Positions 15,690 to 23,216 are shown, counted from the first letter of the stretch. The stretch: DNA of 40,698 bases from Acidobacteriota bacterium (GCA_022340665.1 JAJDNM010000005.1:1-40698); one strand, 5' to 3'. A program made the numbers and translations. Notes: generated by a model from the sequence alone, not told the origin.

Positions 15690-16177
15690 GACCGCACCAC
15701 CTGCGATTCCGAGAAGGCCCGGCGCCTCACAGCCTGCCGGACATCGACCTTCACGATGTCGTTCTCGATGCGCACCGGAAAGGTGTCCAGCGGCCGCGGC
15801 GCCGGCGGGCTCAGGACGTTGCCCGTGATGTCGAATGACGACGCGTGACAGGGGCAAACGAAGCGGTGTTCGGCGTCGATCCATGGAACGGTGCAGCCGA
15901 GGTGGGTGCACTCGCGATGGAGTGCGAGGAAACCACCGTCGTCGAGCCGCGCGAGATAAAACTTGCCCTCGGGAAAAGCAGTCACCGATCCCGGTTCGAA
16001 GCGGTCCACCGGCCCCGCAACCACGACCGAACCGCCTTCGTCAGCCGTTTTTCGGTTCCGGCGGGGTTTGAAGAAATCGGTGACGATCCACACTGCCTCG
16101 GCAAAGGCCACTCCCCCGAGCAGCAACCACGCCTTCCAGAGAAAGCTCCGTCGCGATCCCCTTTGACCCTCTGTCAT
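15686..16177 (-). CDS. Rieske 2Fe-2S protein of a cytochrome bc-type complex
   Basis: A 163-residue Rieske subunit. The N-terminus has a Tat-like motif (SRRSFLWK, residues 9-16) followed by a single hydrophobic anchor (about 17-33). Cluster motifs are CTHLGC (Cys90, His92, Cys95) and CPCHASSFD (Cys108, Cys110, His111). Cys90, His92, Cys108 and His111 bind the cluster, while Cys95 and Cys110 form the disulfide. The protein passes electrons from quinol at the Qo site to the c-type cytochrome. The gene is placed between cytochrome b (upstream) and the multiheme cytochrome (downstream, GTGA overlap), an order different from the usual Rieske-first arrangement. Confidence 0.95.
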   Translation of the reverse strand: MTEGQRGSRRSFLWKAWLLLGGVAFAEAVWIVTDFFKPRRNRKTADEGGSVVVAGPVDRFEPGSVTAFPEGKFYLARLDDGGFLALHRECTHLGCTVPWIDAEHRFVCPCHASSFDITGNVLSPPAPRPLDTFPVRIENDIVKVDVRQAVRRRAFSESQVVRS

Positions 16178-16214
16178 AGGGACCTTCCGACGGTGACGTG
16201 CCCCGTGAACTCAT

Positions 16215-16302
16215 GCGGAGGAGAAAAGGGGAAAAGGGGAAAAGGGGAACGAAGAGAATGTGCAGAGTCCCACTGCTCCTCTTCTCCTTTTCTCCTCTGC
16301 GC
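16215..16302. repeat. Purine/pyrimidine inverted repeat between cytochrome b and Rieske genes
   Basis: The left arm from about 16215 has repeated GGGGAAAA units. The right arm from about 16276 to 16302 (CTTCTCCTTTTCTCCTC) is close to its reverse complement. It fills most of the 153-base gap between cytochrome b and the Rieske gene and would form a long, imperfect hairpin in the polycistronic RNA. Role unknown; mRNA stabilisation or processing is possible. Confidence 0.65.
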
Positions 16303-16330
16303 AAGGTTTTGGTGTTGCCTAATCATTGCC

Positions 16331-17725
16331 TCATCCCCATGGCCAAACCAATGCCATACCGGGACCTCGGAACCAAACGCCGGTCACAGTCAACGCTGCA
16401 AGCGCAGCCAGGATGAGGACGAAAACCGCCTGCACGACCTCCGCCTTGACAGCGCCGAACCGCCTGATCAGCAACCATCGAAATCCAATCAACCCAAAGG
16501 CCATCAACGCCAACGGCACCAGCCCTCTGCTGACCAGCGACGGCAATCCCGCGCCGGGCTGGAGAACGAACTCGTCGAGGACAACCAGTACTGCGGCGGA
16601 AAGGAATCCAACCACTGCCGCGAGGACTGAGCTTTTTCTGCCGATTTCGGTCAGGAACCACGGCCCGGAGAGTTCTTCCGGATATCGCAGGTACGGGATT
16701 CCGAGCAATGCCAGCGCAACCAGGCCGGGAATGACAACCACGGCAATCAAAGGATGGAAGTGGAGCTGCAGTTCCTGGAAGCCGACGAAGTACCACGGCG
16801 CCTTGGCCGGATTGGTGCTCATCCCAGGGTTTGCCGGAGCGCCGAGCGGCGCATCGACGAACACCGATAGTGCAACCACGCAGGCAATCAGAACCAGGGC
16901 AACCGCGAGCTCGCGTGTCAGGAGCTCGGGCAGGGTCGAAACCAGCTCAGGTTTCTGTTCGGCGACCTCTGAAGACGGTCGAGGATCCACCACGCCTCCG
17001 GCCTTGCGCACCCGCCAGAAGTGGAAGCCCATCATCACCACCAGGGCAACCGGCACGAGGGTGGTGTGAAAGGCGAAGAAAATAACCAGGGTGGTGGGCC
17101 CGATTTCTGCACCACCACGTGCCACGCCCTGCAACCATTCGCCGATCCACGGAACGTATCCCAACATCCCGGTGCAGATCGTGACCGCCCAATATGCGAG
17201 CTGGTCCCACGGCAGGAGGTAGCCCGTGAAGTTGGATGCCAGCACGCCGGCGAGTAACCCCAGGCCGATGACCCAGTTGAAGCGGCGCGGGCCGTGGAAG
17301 CCACCCGTGAAGAAGACCCGCAGCATGTGCAGGAGGACCACCGCCACCAGGATGTTGGCGCTCCAGTGATGGATGTTCCGCACCAACCCGCCGAAGGCGA
17401 ACTGATCCTGGAGACCCGCGACCGAGTCGTACGCTCGTTCGGGACTCGGCTCGTAGGCGAGCATCAACAGCACACCTGTGAAGACCATCAACCCGATCAG
17501 GGTGAGCGAACTCCCGCCGAGGCCGAAGGTGTGCGTGTACCGGAGGGTGCTCTTTCGCACCCGCACCGGTCGCATGTGGAGGAAGAAGTACTCGATGATC
17601 GTGCGCCGCTGCTCGCGTTCGGTCCGCGGCACGATCGGACGCGGGAAGACCGAGCGCCAGACCTCAGTCACGAGAGTCCAGCTTTTTTTGCCTTCTCCCT
17701 GAACGGCGGGTTTCGGTTCGGGCAT
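16331..17725 (-). CDS. Cytochrome b, fused b6 and subunit-IV type
   Basis: A 464-residue multi-helix quinol-oxidising subunit. The first heme-ligand helix reads IHHWSANILVAVVLLH. The second has two His with 14 residues between them (FHTT...GFHFW), the b6-type spacing rather than the 13 of mitochondrial cytochrome b. The subunit-IV part is fused and carries APWYF where many proteins have PEWY at the Qo site. The Cys that holds the extra heme of b6f is absent (TFGLGG in place of FYCLGG). The ATG at 17725 was chosen because MPEPK begins the cytosolic tail; the upstream frame runs into the divergent gene. No ribosome-binding site is seen, but an extended -10 lies 7 bases upstream, suggesting a leaderless mRNA. 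Confidence 0.92.
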   Translation of the reverse strand: MPEPKPAVQGEGKKSWTLVTEVWRSVFPRPIVPRTEREQRRTIIEYFFLHMRPVRVRKSTLRYTHTFGLGGSSLTLIGLMVFTGVLLMLAYEPSPERAYDSVAGLQDQFAFGGLVRNIHHWSANILVAVVLLHMLRVFFTGGFHGPRRFNWVIGLGLLAGVLASNFTGYLLPWDQLAYWAVTICTGMLGYVPWIGEWLQGVARGGAEIGPTTLVIFFAFHTTLVPVALVVMMGFHFWRVRKAGGVVDPRPSSEVAEQKPELVSTLPELLTRELAVALVLIACVVALSVFVDAPLGAPANPGMSTNPAKAPWYFVGFQELQLHFHPLIAVVVIPGLVALALLGIPYLRYPEELSGPWFLTEIGRKSSVLAAVVGFLSAAVLVVLDEFVLQPGAGLPSLVSRGLVPLALMAFGLIGFRWLLIRRFGAVKAEVVQAVFVLILAALAALTVTGVWFRGPGMALVWPWG

Positions 17726-17732
17726 CGATTTG

Positions 17733-17741
17733 AATATAGCA
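17733..17741 (-). promoter_or_regulatory. Extended -10 promoter for the cytochrome b operon
   Basis: On the minus strand TGC-TATATT, with TATATT at 17738-17733, lies 7 bases before the ATG at 17725. No clear -35 is visible. The spacing puts the transcription start at or next to the A of ATG, predicting a leaderless transcript. Confidence 0.55.
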
Positions 17742-17781
17742 AGCTCACAGAGCGCCCTTCCATGAGCTGGGCGATACCGGT

Positions 17782-17790
17782 TGCTACAAT
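17782..17790 (+). promoter_or_regulatory. Extended -10 promoter for the META-domain lipoprotein gene
   Basis: TGC-TACAAT, with TACAAT at 17785-17790, is a good extended -10 hexamer without a recognisable -35. It faces away from the cytochrome b promoter about 45 bases to its left and gives a leader of roughly 40 bases before ATG 17838. Confidence 0.45.
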
Positions 17791-17837
17791 CTATTCGCGG
17801 CCGCTCGGCGAGGCCGAAGATCAACCGCCGGTGTTCG

Positions 17838-18785
17838 ATGATGAGAACTGTTTCAATCAAGCCCAAGAGGATGAGTGCAGGAGTCGCGCTTGCACTCCTC
17901 GTCCTGCTGACTTCAACTGCAGCCTGCAGCCGCGGGGATGCGACGACGACGTCGACCGAAAACAGCGGTGCACCGTCCGTGGCCGAGTTGGCCGATGCGA
18001 CCTATGCCGGCATAGCTGAAGATCCGGTGACACTGATCGATGGACGTTGGGAGGGTGCGCCATATGTCGAAGGCGGCGTTTCCCGACCTTCCGTCGGCCT
18101 GCTCGAAAACGGCACCATGACCGGTGATCTCGACGGTGATGGAACCGATGAAATGGCGGCTTTGCTGTGGGAGTCTTCCGGAGGTTCCGGGACACGACTC
18201 TATCTCGCGGCGATGGATCGACGCGAAGGCGACATCAAGAACGTCGGGACCGTTCTGATCGGAGACCGTGTCCAGGTTCGCAAGGGTTCGATCGACGGCA
18301 AACTGATCGTTCTTTCAGTCGTGCGCGCGGGCCCGGAGGACGCCGCGTGCTGTCCGACCGAGACGGCCCTGGTGAGTTGGGAGTTCGATGGGAATGGCCT
18401 GAATCCCGTTGAGGATCGGGTCACCGGCACTCTCTCACTCACCGATCTGGAAGGCACGGAATGGGTCCTGCTCGAGCTCGGTCGCCAGACGACCCCACCA
18501 GACGGCGTGACCGTCACTTTCGTCGTTCGCGATGAACGAGCTTCGGGACACAGCGGCTGCAACACCTACTTCGCAGGGGTTTCAGGCCCGACCCCAGGTG
18601 AGCTTCATTTCAACGGCATGGGTGCCACTCGAGCGGCGTGCGCCGAGCCGACAATGGAATTCGAGCGGCAATATCTCAAGATTCTCGCCACCGCCGCCAC
18701 TTACGATTTCCTGGCCGGTCACCTCGTGCTGACCTGTCAGACCGGCGACGGGCCGATCGCCCTGAGATTCGCGGCACACGAGTGA
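17838..18785 (+). CDS. META/HslJ-domain lipoprotein
   Basis: A 315-residue envelope protein. The N-terminus has a basic stretch, a hydrophobic core (VALALLVLLTSTAAC) and a Cys near residue 30 that is a probable lipid-attachment site, though the lipobox is weak. The middle has an FG-GAP-like acidic segment (GDLDGDGTDEMAALLW). The C-terminal 110 residues match the META/HslJ fold: LEGTEWVLLEL, GHSGCNTYFAGVSG, GATRAACAEP.MEFERQYLKIL and HLVLTC. META proteins are linked to heat or motility stress, but the role is not defined here. ATG 17838 or the adjacent ATG 17841 are both possible; 17871 would shorten the basic region. Confidence 0.8.
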   Translation: MMRTVSIKPKRMSAGVALALLVLLTSTAACSRGDATTTSTENSGAPSVAELADATYAGIAEDPVTLIDGRWEGAPYVEGGVSRPSVGLLENGTMTGDLDGDGTDEMAALLWESSGGSGTRLYLAAMDRREGDIKNVGTVLIGDRVQVRKGSIDGKLIVLSVVRAGPEDAACCPTETALVSWEFDGNGLNPVEDRVTGTLSLTDLEGTEWVLLELGRQTTPPDGVTVTFVVRDERASGHSGCNTYFAGVSGPTPGELHFNGMGATRAACAEPTMEFERQYLKILATAATYDFLAGHLVLTCQTGDGPIALRFAAHE

Positions 18786-18896
18786 TATGTACTTCATCAG
18801 TGGGCCGTCGAACGACGTGACGCAACGCCGGTCGGTGTAGAATGCGCTTGATCATACAAGCCCAATCTGGGAACTGAGCATCGACGGAGGTATCTC

Positions 18897-19241
18897 ATGA
18901 CGCGTTTTCTGATCCACTGGCTGGTCATCGCCCTCGCGCTGTGGGTGACCGCCTTCATCGTGCCCGGAGTCACCATCGAGTCGACCACGGCGCTGGCCAT
19001 CGCCGCCATCGTTTTGGGGCTGGTCAACGCACTCGTTCGTCCGATCCTGACGATCCTGACGTTCCCGATCACCATCCTGACCCTCGGTCTCTTTTACCTG
19101 CTGGTCAACGGATTCACCTTCTTCCTGGCGACAAAGGTCGTGCCGGGCTTTGCCGTTTCGAGCTACTGGTGGGCCGTGCTCGGAGCTCTGGTTGTCAGTC
19201 TCGTATCGGCCTTCGTGGGCAGTTTCGTCAAGAAGGACTAG
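18897..19241 (+). CDS. Small four-helix membrane protein (DUF360/'phage holin 4_2' family)
   Basis: A 114-residue integral membrane protein with about four hydrophobic helices: LIHWLVIALALWVTAFIVPG, LAIAAIVLGLVNALVRPIL, ITILTLGLFYLLVNGFTFFLA and WWAVLGALVVSLVSAFVGSF. The VRPILTILTFPITILTLG core is the hallmark of this widespread family. It is called phage-holin-like by database tradition but is a normal chromosomal protein of unknown function, and there are no phage genes nearby. GGAGG lies about 7 bases before the ATG. Confidence 0.85.
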   Translation: MTRFLIHWLVIALALWVTAFIVPGVTIESTTALAIAAIVLGLVNALVRPILTILTFPITILTLGLFYLLVNGFTFFLATKVVPGFAVSSYWWAVLGALVVSLVSAFVGSFVKKD

Positions 19242-19278
19242 GCAGCCAGATTCGATGGGCGAGAACGGGCAGACGAGC

Positions 19279-19974
19279 TTACCTGCCTTCGAGCCAAGTC
19301 GTCACGTCCGAAGGGTGTTTCTTCGATATCGCCGGAACCCGGCATTCCGCGGCCGGAAAACCGACGGGAAAGAGAATGTAGGGTCGCTCGTTTGCAGGCC
19401 GCTCGAGGATGCGGCTCAGGAACCTCATCGGCTGCGGCGTATGGGTGAGGGTGGCAAGGCCCATGCGGTGAATCGATGCGATGAACAGCCCGCAGGCGAT
19501 TCCGACACTTTCGTTGACGTAGTAATTCTTGAGTCGAGATCCGTCGGTGGCGATCGGGTGTATCTGCTTGAAGACCACGACGAGCCACGGGGCTTGCTCG
19601 AGAAACGGTTTCCGCCAGTCAGTGCCGAGTGGTGCGAGCGCCTCGAGCCATTCCTCGGTCGCTCGACCACCCTCATAAAACTCCCTCTCCTCGGCCTCTG
19701 CGCCCCGGCGGATCTCCGTCTTGACTTCCGGATCGGATACTGCGACGAAATGCCAGGGCTGGCGATTGGCTCCCGATGGGGCGGTGTTGGCGGTCGCGAT
19801 GGCCGTCTCGACGAGCTCGCGAGGCACCGGGTCGGAAGCGAACTCACGCACCGAGCGCCGACCTCGCAAATCTGTCAGGAGATCCTGACCGCGCACCGCC
19901 ATTTCATCCGGCGGAAGTCGTTGAAAGTCCAATGGTACTGAGCGGTAACTTGGCTGACTCATGGAGCCAAGCAT
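19279..19974 (-). CDS. Iodotyrosine deiodinase-like FMN nitroreductase
   Basis: A 231-residue nitroreductase-fold flavoprotein that matches iodotyrosine deiodinase (IYD) along most of its length. The FMN segment RRSVREF (39-45) and TAPSGANRQPWHFVAVSDP are followed by a lid GAEAEEREFY and TDWRKPFL. The three lid residues that grip the zwitterion of halotyrosine in IYD (Glu, Tyr, Lys) align with Glu96, Tyr100 and Lys122. Further matches are VVVFKQIH, YYVNESVGIACGLFIAS and ILFPVGFPA. It may reductively dehalogenate halotyrosines using FMN and an electron donor; this is inferred from the conserved lid. ATG 19974 has GAGGT upstream; ATG 19962 is the alternative. It is convergent with the small membrane protein. 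Confidence 0.88.
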   Translation of the reverse strand: MLGSMSQPSYRSVPLDFQRLPPDEMAVRGQDLLTDLRGRRSVREFASDPVPRELVETAIATANTAPSGANRQPWHFVAVSDPEVKTEIRRGAEAEEREFYEGGRATEEWLEALAPLGTDWRKPFLEQAPWLVVVFKQIHPIATDGSRLKNYYVNESVGIACGLFIASIHRMGLATLTHTPQPMRFLSRILERPANERPYILFPVGFPAAECRVPAISKKHPSDVTTWLEGR

Positions 19975-20191
19975 ACAGATGACCTCGGGCTGCCAGAACC
20001 TGAAAGGCGTCCCACCTGAAAACCGCATACCATCGATAAACGAGCCACATATATTGCGGTGCCACCAAGGTTGTGACACACTCATCGCACGCGATTCCAC
20101 GGCGATCGAATGGGATGAATCCGCCGGATCGAGAGTCTGACGACGGCTTCACCGAGAGTCCAGTGGTTGAAACGATACATGAGGAGGAGAC

Positions 20192-21619
20192 ATGAAAAAG
20201 TACGTCTTGTACGCAGTTCCGATCTTCGCTGTGGCGATCCTCTCCATCGCCTGCGCGTCATCGCAATCGAACCTGAGCTTCGAGCCCGGCTCGATCGACA
20301 CCAGCCAATATGTTCGTAAGGTCGATCAGTTCGTCATCATCGCCGACGGCTCGCTGTCGATGGCCCAACGTTCGAATGGTCAGATGAAGCTCGGCATCGC
20401 CGAGGACCTCCTTCTCAGCCTCAACAGCACGATTCCCGACCTCGGCTATGACGGCGGATTGCGGACCTTCGGGCGTGGACTCTGCGGCAGCGATGGCAAA
20501 ACGGTCTCCATTATCGAGGTCAGCGATTATTTGAGCTCCTCATTCACCGACGGTGTTGCCCGGTTCAACTGCGCGAACGGTACGAGTCCGCTCAACCTCG
20601 CACTTGACGCCGCAGGAGCGGACCTCGAAGACAAGAACGCACGAACGGCGATCGTGATCATTAGCGACGGCCAGGACATGGGAAAGAAAGAGATTGCCTC
20701 TGCCGAGAACCTGAGCACTGCTTTCGGTGACGACATCGACATCTACGCGATTCAGATCGGCGACAGCCGCAAGGGCCACCGGATGCTCGAAGAGGTGGTC
20801 GCGGCAGGTGGTTCCGGCTACGTGAAGAGTGCCAGCGAGCTCACCTCGCCTCAGGCGATGGCCGGATTCGTCACCGACGCCTTCCTGTGGCCGGACGCCG
20901 ACGGCGACGGAGTGCCAGATCACCTCGACAAATGTCCGGACACTCCGGCAGGCGCCGAAGTCGATGCGGTGGGTTGTCCGCTCGATTCCGATGGCGACGG
21001 CGTACCCGATCATATGGACAAGTGTCCGGGTACTCCGGCGGGGGTTGCAGTTGACGGGACGGGCTGTCCGATAGACACCGACGGCGACGGCGTGCCCGAT
21101 TACATGGACAAATGCCCGGGCACACCGCGCGGCGCCAAGGTCGACGCCACCGGCTGTCCGGTCGATTCTGACGGCGACGGCGTGCCTGATTACATGGACA
21201 AATGCCCAGGCACACCGCGCGGGGTCCCGGTCGATACCTCGGGATGCCCGATCGAGGGCATCGAGGTGTCGGGTGGCGAGTGGTTCGTGCGCGGTAAGGT
21301 GCTCTTCGATCTCAACCGCGACACGATCAAGCCGGAGGCCGCCGAAATTCTGCTTCAGGTCGCCGACTTCCTCAAAAAGAACGAGCGATACGTGGTCGAA
21401 ATCCAGGGCAACACGGACAGCACGGGGGCTCTCGCCTGGAACATGAAGCTCTCCGAGATGCGAGCCGAAGCGGTCAAGGCATTTCTGGTCAGGAACGGCG
21501 TTGCCGCTGGTCGGCTGACCACCAGGGGGCTCGGCCCCAACGAACCGATCGCACCCAACAATACGGCCGAAGGCCGGGCCATGAACCGACGGGTCGATTT
21601 CAAACCCAGCACACGCTGA
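20192..21619 (+). CDS. VWA - TSP3 repeat - OmpA lipoprotein
   Basis: A 475-residue envelope protein with a probable lipoprotein signal (Cys21 after SIA). A von Willebrand A domain spans about residues 44-230 with a complete MIDAS start DGSLS (52-56). Four thrombospondin type-3 calcium-binding repeats follow (DSDGDGVPDYMDKCPGTPRG type, about 235-354). The OmpA C-terminal domain (about 370-475) has VLFDLNRDTIKPEA, IQGNTDSTG..WN..LSE.RAEAVK and PNNTAEGRAMNRRVD for binding peptidoglycan. It would link the outer membrane to the cell wall while the VWA part binds another protein or metal. The ATG has GAGGAGGAG upstream and the gene ends at a strong terminator. Confidence 0.92.
   Translation: MKKYVLYAVPIFAVAILSIACASSQSNLSFEPGSIDTSQYVRKVDQFVIIADGSLSMAQRSNGQMKLGIAEDLLLSLNSTIPDLGYDGGLRTFGRGLCGSDGKTVSIIEVSDYLSSSFTDGVARFNCANGTSPLNLALDAAGADLEDKNARTAIVIISDGQDMGKKEIASAENLSTAFGDDIDIYAIQIGDSRKGHRMLEEVVAAGGSGYVKSASELTSPQAMAGFVTDAFLWPDADGDGVPDHLDKCPDTPAGAEVDAVGCPLDSDGDGVPDHMDKCPGTPAGVAVDGTGCPIDTDGDGVPDYMDKCPGTPRGAKVDATGCPVDSDGDGVPDYMDKCPGTPRGVPVDTSGCPIEGIEVSGGEWFVRGKVLFDLNRDTIKPEAAEILLQVADFLKKNERYVVEIQGNTDSTGALAWNMKLSEMRAEAVKAFLVRNGVAAGRLTTRGLGPNEPIAPNNTAEGRAMNRRVDFKPSTR
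20894..21253 (+). repeat. Four tandem 90-bp repeats encoding TSP3 units
   Basis: Units begin at 20894, 20984, 21074 and 21164 with an exact 90-base period. Units 3 and 4 are the most alike (shared GCCCGATTACATGGAC-like stretch in unit 3 and near-identical in unit 4), suggesting recent duplication. Each encodes one calcium-binding repeat with two Cys. Confidence 0.85.
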
Positions 21620-21641
21620 CATCCGACGGCTGTGAACTCGA

Positions 21642-21670
21642 ACGACCCGGCAATCGCCGGGTCGTTTTTT
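21642..21670 (+). terminator. Intrinsic terminator after the VWA-OmpA gene
   Basis: ACGACCCGGC (21642-21651) and GCCGGGTCGT (21656-21665) form a perfect 10-bp stem with a 4-base loop, followed by a T-run. Confidence 0.93.
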
Positions 21671-21676
21671 CAGGTA

Positions 21677-21682
21677 TATATT
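21677..21682 (+). promoter_or_regulatory. -10 hexamer for the barrel gene at 21691
   Basis: TATATT lies 8 bases before ATG 21691 and directly after the preceding terminator. No Shine-Dalgarno is present in the remaining space, so a leaderless transcript is likely. The -35 region would fall inside the terminator stem. Confidence 0.5.
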
Positions 21683-21690
21683 CAGGCGAC

Positions 21691-22548
21691 ATGAAATCTG
21701 CCCCCGCCGAGTGGTCGCAAACTGTAGCCCGATTCAGCCTCCTGCTTTTGTTGGCAACACTTCCGTCTTTCGCTCCAACCTGCTTCGCGCAGGACGGCGG
21801 CCAACCCTCACCGGCGTCCAGCAGCCACCCATCAGTCTTCGGGGTGTGGGGGGAGTCTTCCGCACTGGAGACCAAGGTCTACGACCTCCGCATTCCCTTG
21901 AGTTTCACCCTTCTCAGACCCGACGATCGGAGGTGGGGACTTCGTTTGCGCCTCGTCACCTACGCCGGAGTCTATGACTTCACCCTCGACGAGGCGATTG
22001 ATCTCGACCTCAGATTCCAATCTTTGGCGGTCACCCCCGGGGTTGAGTTCCTGGTTCCAGTCGGAGAATCCTGGGTTCTCAAACCGTTCGCTGAAATCGG
22101 CTATGGCCGGGACTTCGATAACCAACTCGGTTTCGGCGTGTGGTCAATGGGCATGCGGACCCTCGCCACCTGGCCGGTCAAGAAGTTCGACCTCAGTTTC
22201 GGCACCAAATTTCAGTACCTCTCGACACTCACCAACGACCTCGAACTGTCGGACAGGTTCGGCGAAATCCGACTCGGCTTCGACGCCCGCCATCCACTGC
22301 CCTTCACCATCGGTCGCAGTCAGGCCGACCTCAGTGGTTTTTTCATCCGTCGCCAGTACATCGATGCTTTCATCGGTCGCGAACAGTCCGACCCCCTGGA
22401 AATCAACTACGCCAACGAGGTAGGCTTCACCTTCGGCACGACACCGAAGGTCAAGCTGTGGTTCTTCCAGCTCCCGCGCATCGGTCTCGGCTACCGCTGG
22501 GGCCCTAATGTCCGGGGCATTCGTCTGAACTTCGGATTTCCGTTCTGA
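21691..22548 (+). CDS. Outer-membrane beta-barrel protein, unknown function
   Basis: A 285-residue exported protein. A hydrophobic signal core (FSLLLLLATLPSFAPTCFAQ, about 15-34) is followed by many amphipathic strands, for example VYDLRIPLSFTLLRP, WGLRLRLVTYAGVYDF, LAVTPGVEFLVPV, WVLKPFAEIGYGRDF, FDLSFGTKFQYLS and IGLGYRWGP. The chain ends in IRLNFGFPF with a terminal Phe, the outer-membrane barrel signature. No recognised domain. It sits alone between a terminator and a convergent gene and shows no close similarity to the other barrels in the window. Confidence 0.78.
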   Translation: MKSAPAEWSQTVARFSLLLLLATLPSFAPTCFAQDGGQPSPASSSHPSVFGVWGESSALETKVYDLRIPLSFTLLRPDDRRWGLRLRLVTYAGVYDFTLDEAIDLDLRFQSLAVTPGVEFLVPVGESWVLKPFAEIGYGRDFDNQLGFGVWSMGMRTLATWPVKKFDLSFGTKFQYLSTLTNDLELSDRFGEIRLGFDARHPLPFTIGRSQADLSGFFIRRQYIDAFIGREQSDPLEINYANEVGFTFGTTPKVKLWFFQLPRIGLGYRWGPNVRGIRLNFGFPF

Positions 22549-22625
22549 GGCTCGGGGCTCGAGAACCGAGGTCGAGGGTATCAAGATCCGGGCAAGCCTC
22601 GAGCCTCAGATCTCGGGCTTTTGCG
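22544..22625 (+). terminator. Long hairpin with T-run between convergent barrel genes
   Basis: TCTGAGGCTCG (22544-22554) pairs exactly with CGAGCCTCAGA (22600-22610), and the stem extends inward to 22559/22595 with one G-T pair, giving about 16 pairs. A T-run at about 22619-22622 follows. The stem includes the stop codon at 22546-22548. The loop continues the GAGGCTCGGGGCTCGAG-type periodic sequence seen elsewhere in other words. Confidence 0.6.
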
Positions 22626-22631
22626 AGCTCA

Positions 22632-23129
22632 TCAGAAGGTGTAGAGCAGCCTGATCGTCCAACTTTGATACGTCAGGTCGCCGTCGATGTTGTTGAAGAG
22701 AAGCTCGGCCTTGAGCTTACCGAAGAGCTCGATGCCACCGCCGAATCCCCAGGTACCGCCGCCGCCGAAATCCCCGTCGAGAATTGTAGAGATCGACATG
22801 TCGGCGTACCCGAGTCGCCCTGCGAAATAGGCGGGTCCGAGGAAGAACCGGCCGATCGCATAGATCTGGTAGTAGCTGGCGTCAAAGTTCTCGAAGGTGG
22901 CGCCGCGCGAAAACCCGTACTCGACTCCTGCGCCAACCTCGACAAAGGGAATCTTGACCGCGATTTCGAGACCCAGGCTATAGCCCGTGTCCGAGCTGAA
23001 ACTGATATTGCCGAGATCGAAGTCGCCGCCGAAATCGGCTCCAACGGCCAGATTGAGGTCGAATGCCCGCGCCGGGGCGACGGCCGCGAGGACAACCAAC
23101 AGGGCGAGGAATATGTTTCGACGAGGCAT
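22632..23129 (-). CDS. Small outer-membrane beta-barrel protein
   Basis: A 165-residue exported protein with a signal peptide (about 1-22, cleavage near ARAF) and about eight strands: LNLAVGADFGGDFD, YSLGLEIAVKIPFVEVGAGVEYGF, YQIYAIGRFFLGPAYFAGRLGYA, TWGFGGGIELFGKLKAELLFNN and WTIRLLYTF, ending in Phe. The size and strand number resemble OmpX/OmpW-type eight-stranded barrels. ATG 23129 has GGGAGGG upstream; the TTG one codon earlier is less likely. Convergent with the preceding barrel gene. Confidence 0.8.
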   Translation of the reverse strand: MPRRNIFLALLVVLAAVAPARAFDLNLAVGADFGGDFDLGNISFSSDTGYSLGLEIAVKIPFVEVGAGVEYGFSRGATFENFDASYYQIYAIGRFFLGPAYFAGRLGYADMSISTILDGDFGGGGTWGFGGGIELFGKLKAELLFNNIDGDLTYQSWTIRLLYTF

Positions 23130-23204
23130 CAATCCCTCCCGTTAACCGGCAGCACCGTACCACGTAAACCGGCATCCAGTGCGAATGATCGGCTTCTGTG
23201 TTCG

Positions 23205-23216
23205 TGACCGCGGTCA
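23205..23216. promoter_or_regulatory. Perfect 12-bp palindrome TGACCGCGGTCA
   Basis: An exact palindrome about 75 bases upstream of the barrel gene at 22632 (minus) and about 190 bases upstream of the cassette promoter. It could be a dimeric regulator site, but only one copy was noticed. Confidence 0.3.

Noticed and set aside
15690-15911. Longer N-terminus for the octaheme cytochrome
   Set aside because: It would run through the end of the Rieske gene; the GTG at 15689 forms a GTGA overlap and begins just before the membrane anchor.
18897-19241. Holin-family label as a sign of a prophage
   Set aside because: No phage structural, lysis or integrase gene is near, and this family is common as an ordinary chromosomal membrane protein.
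20894-21253. Regular 90-bp repeats as a CRISPR array
   Set aside because: The repeats are in frame, lack unique spacers and encode TSP3 calcium-binding units.
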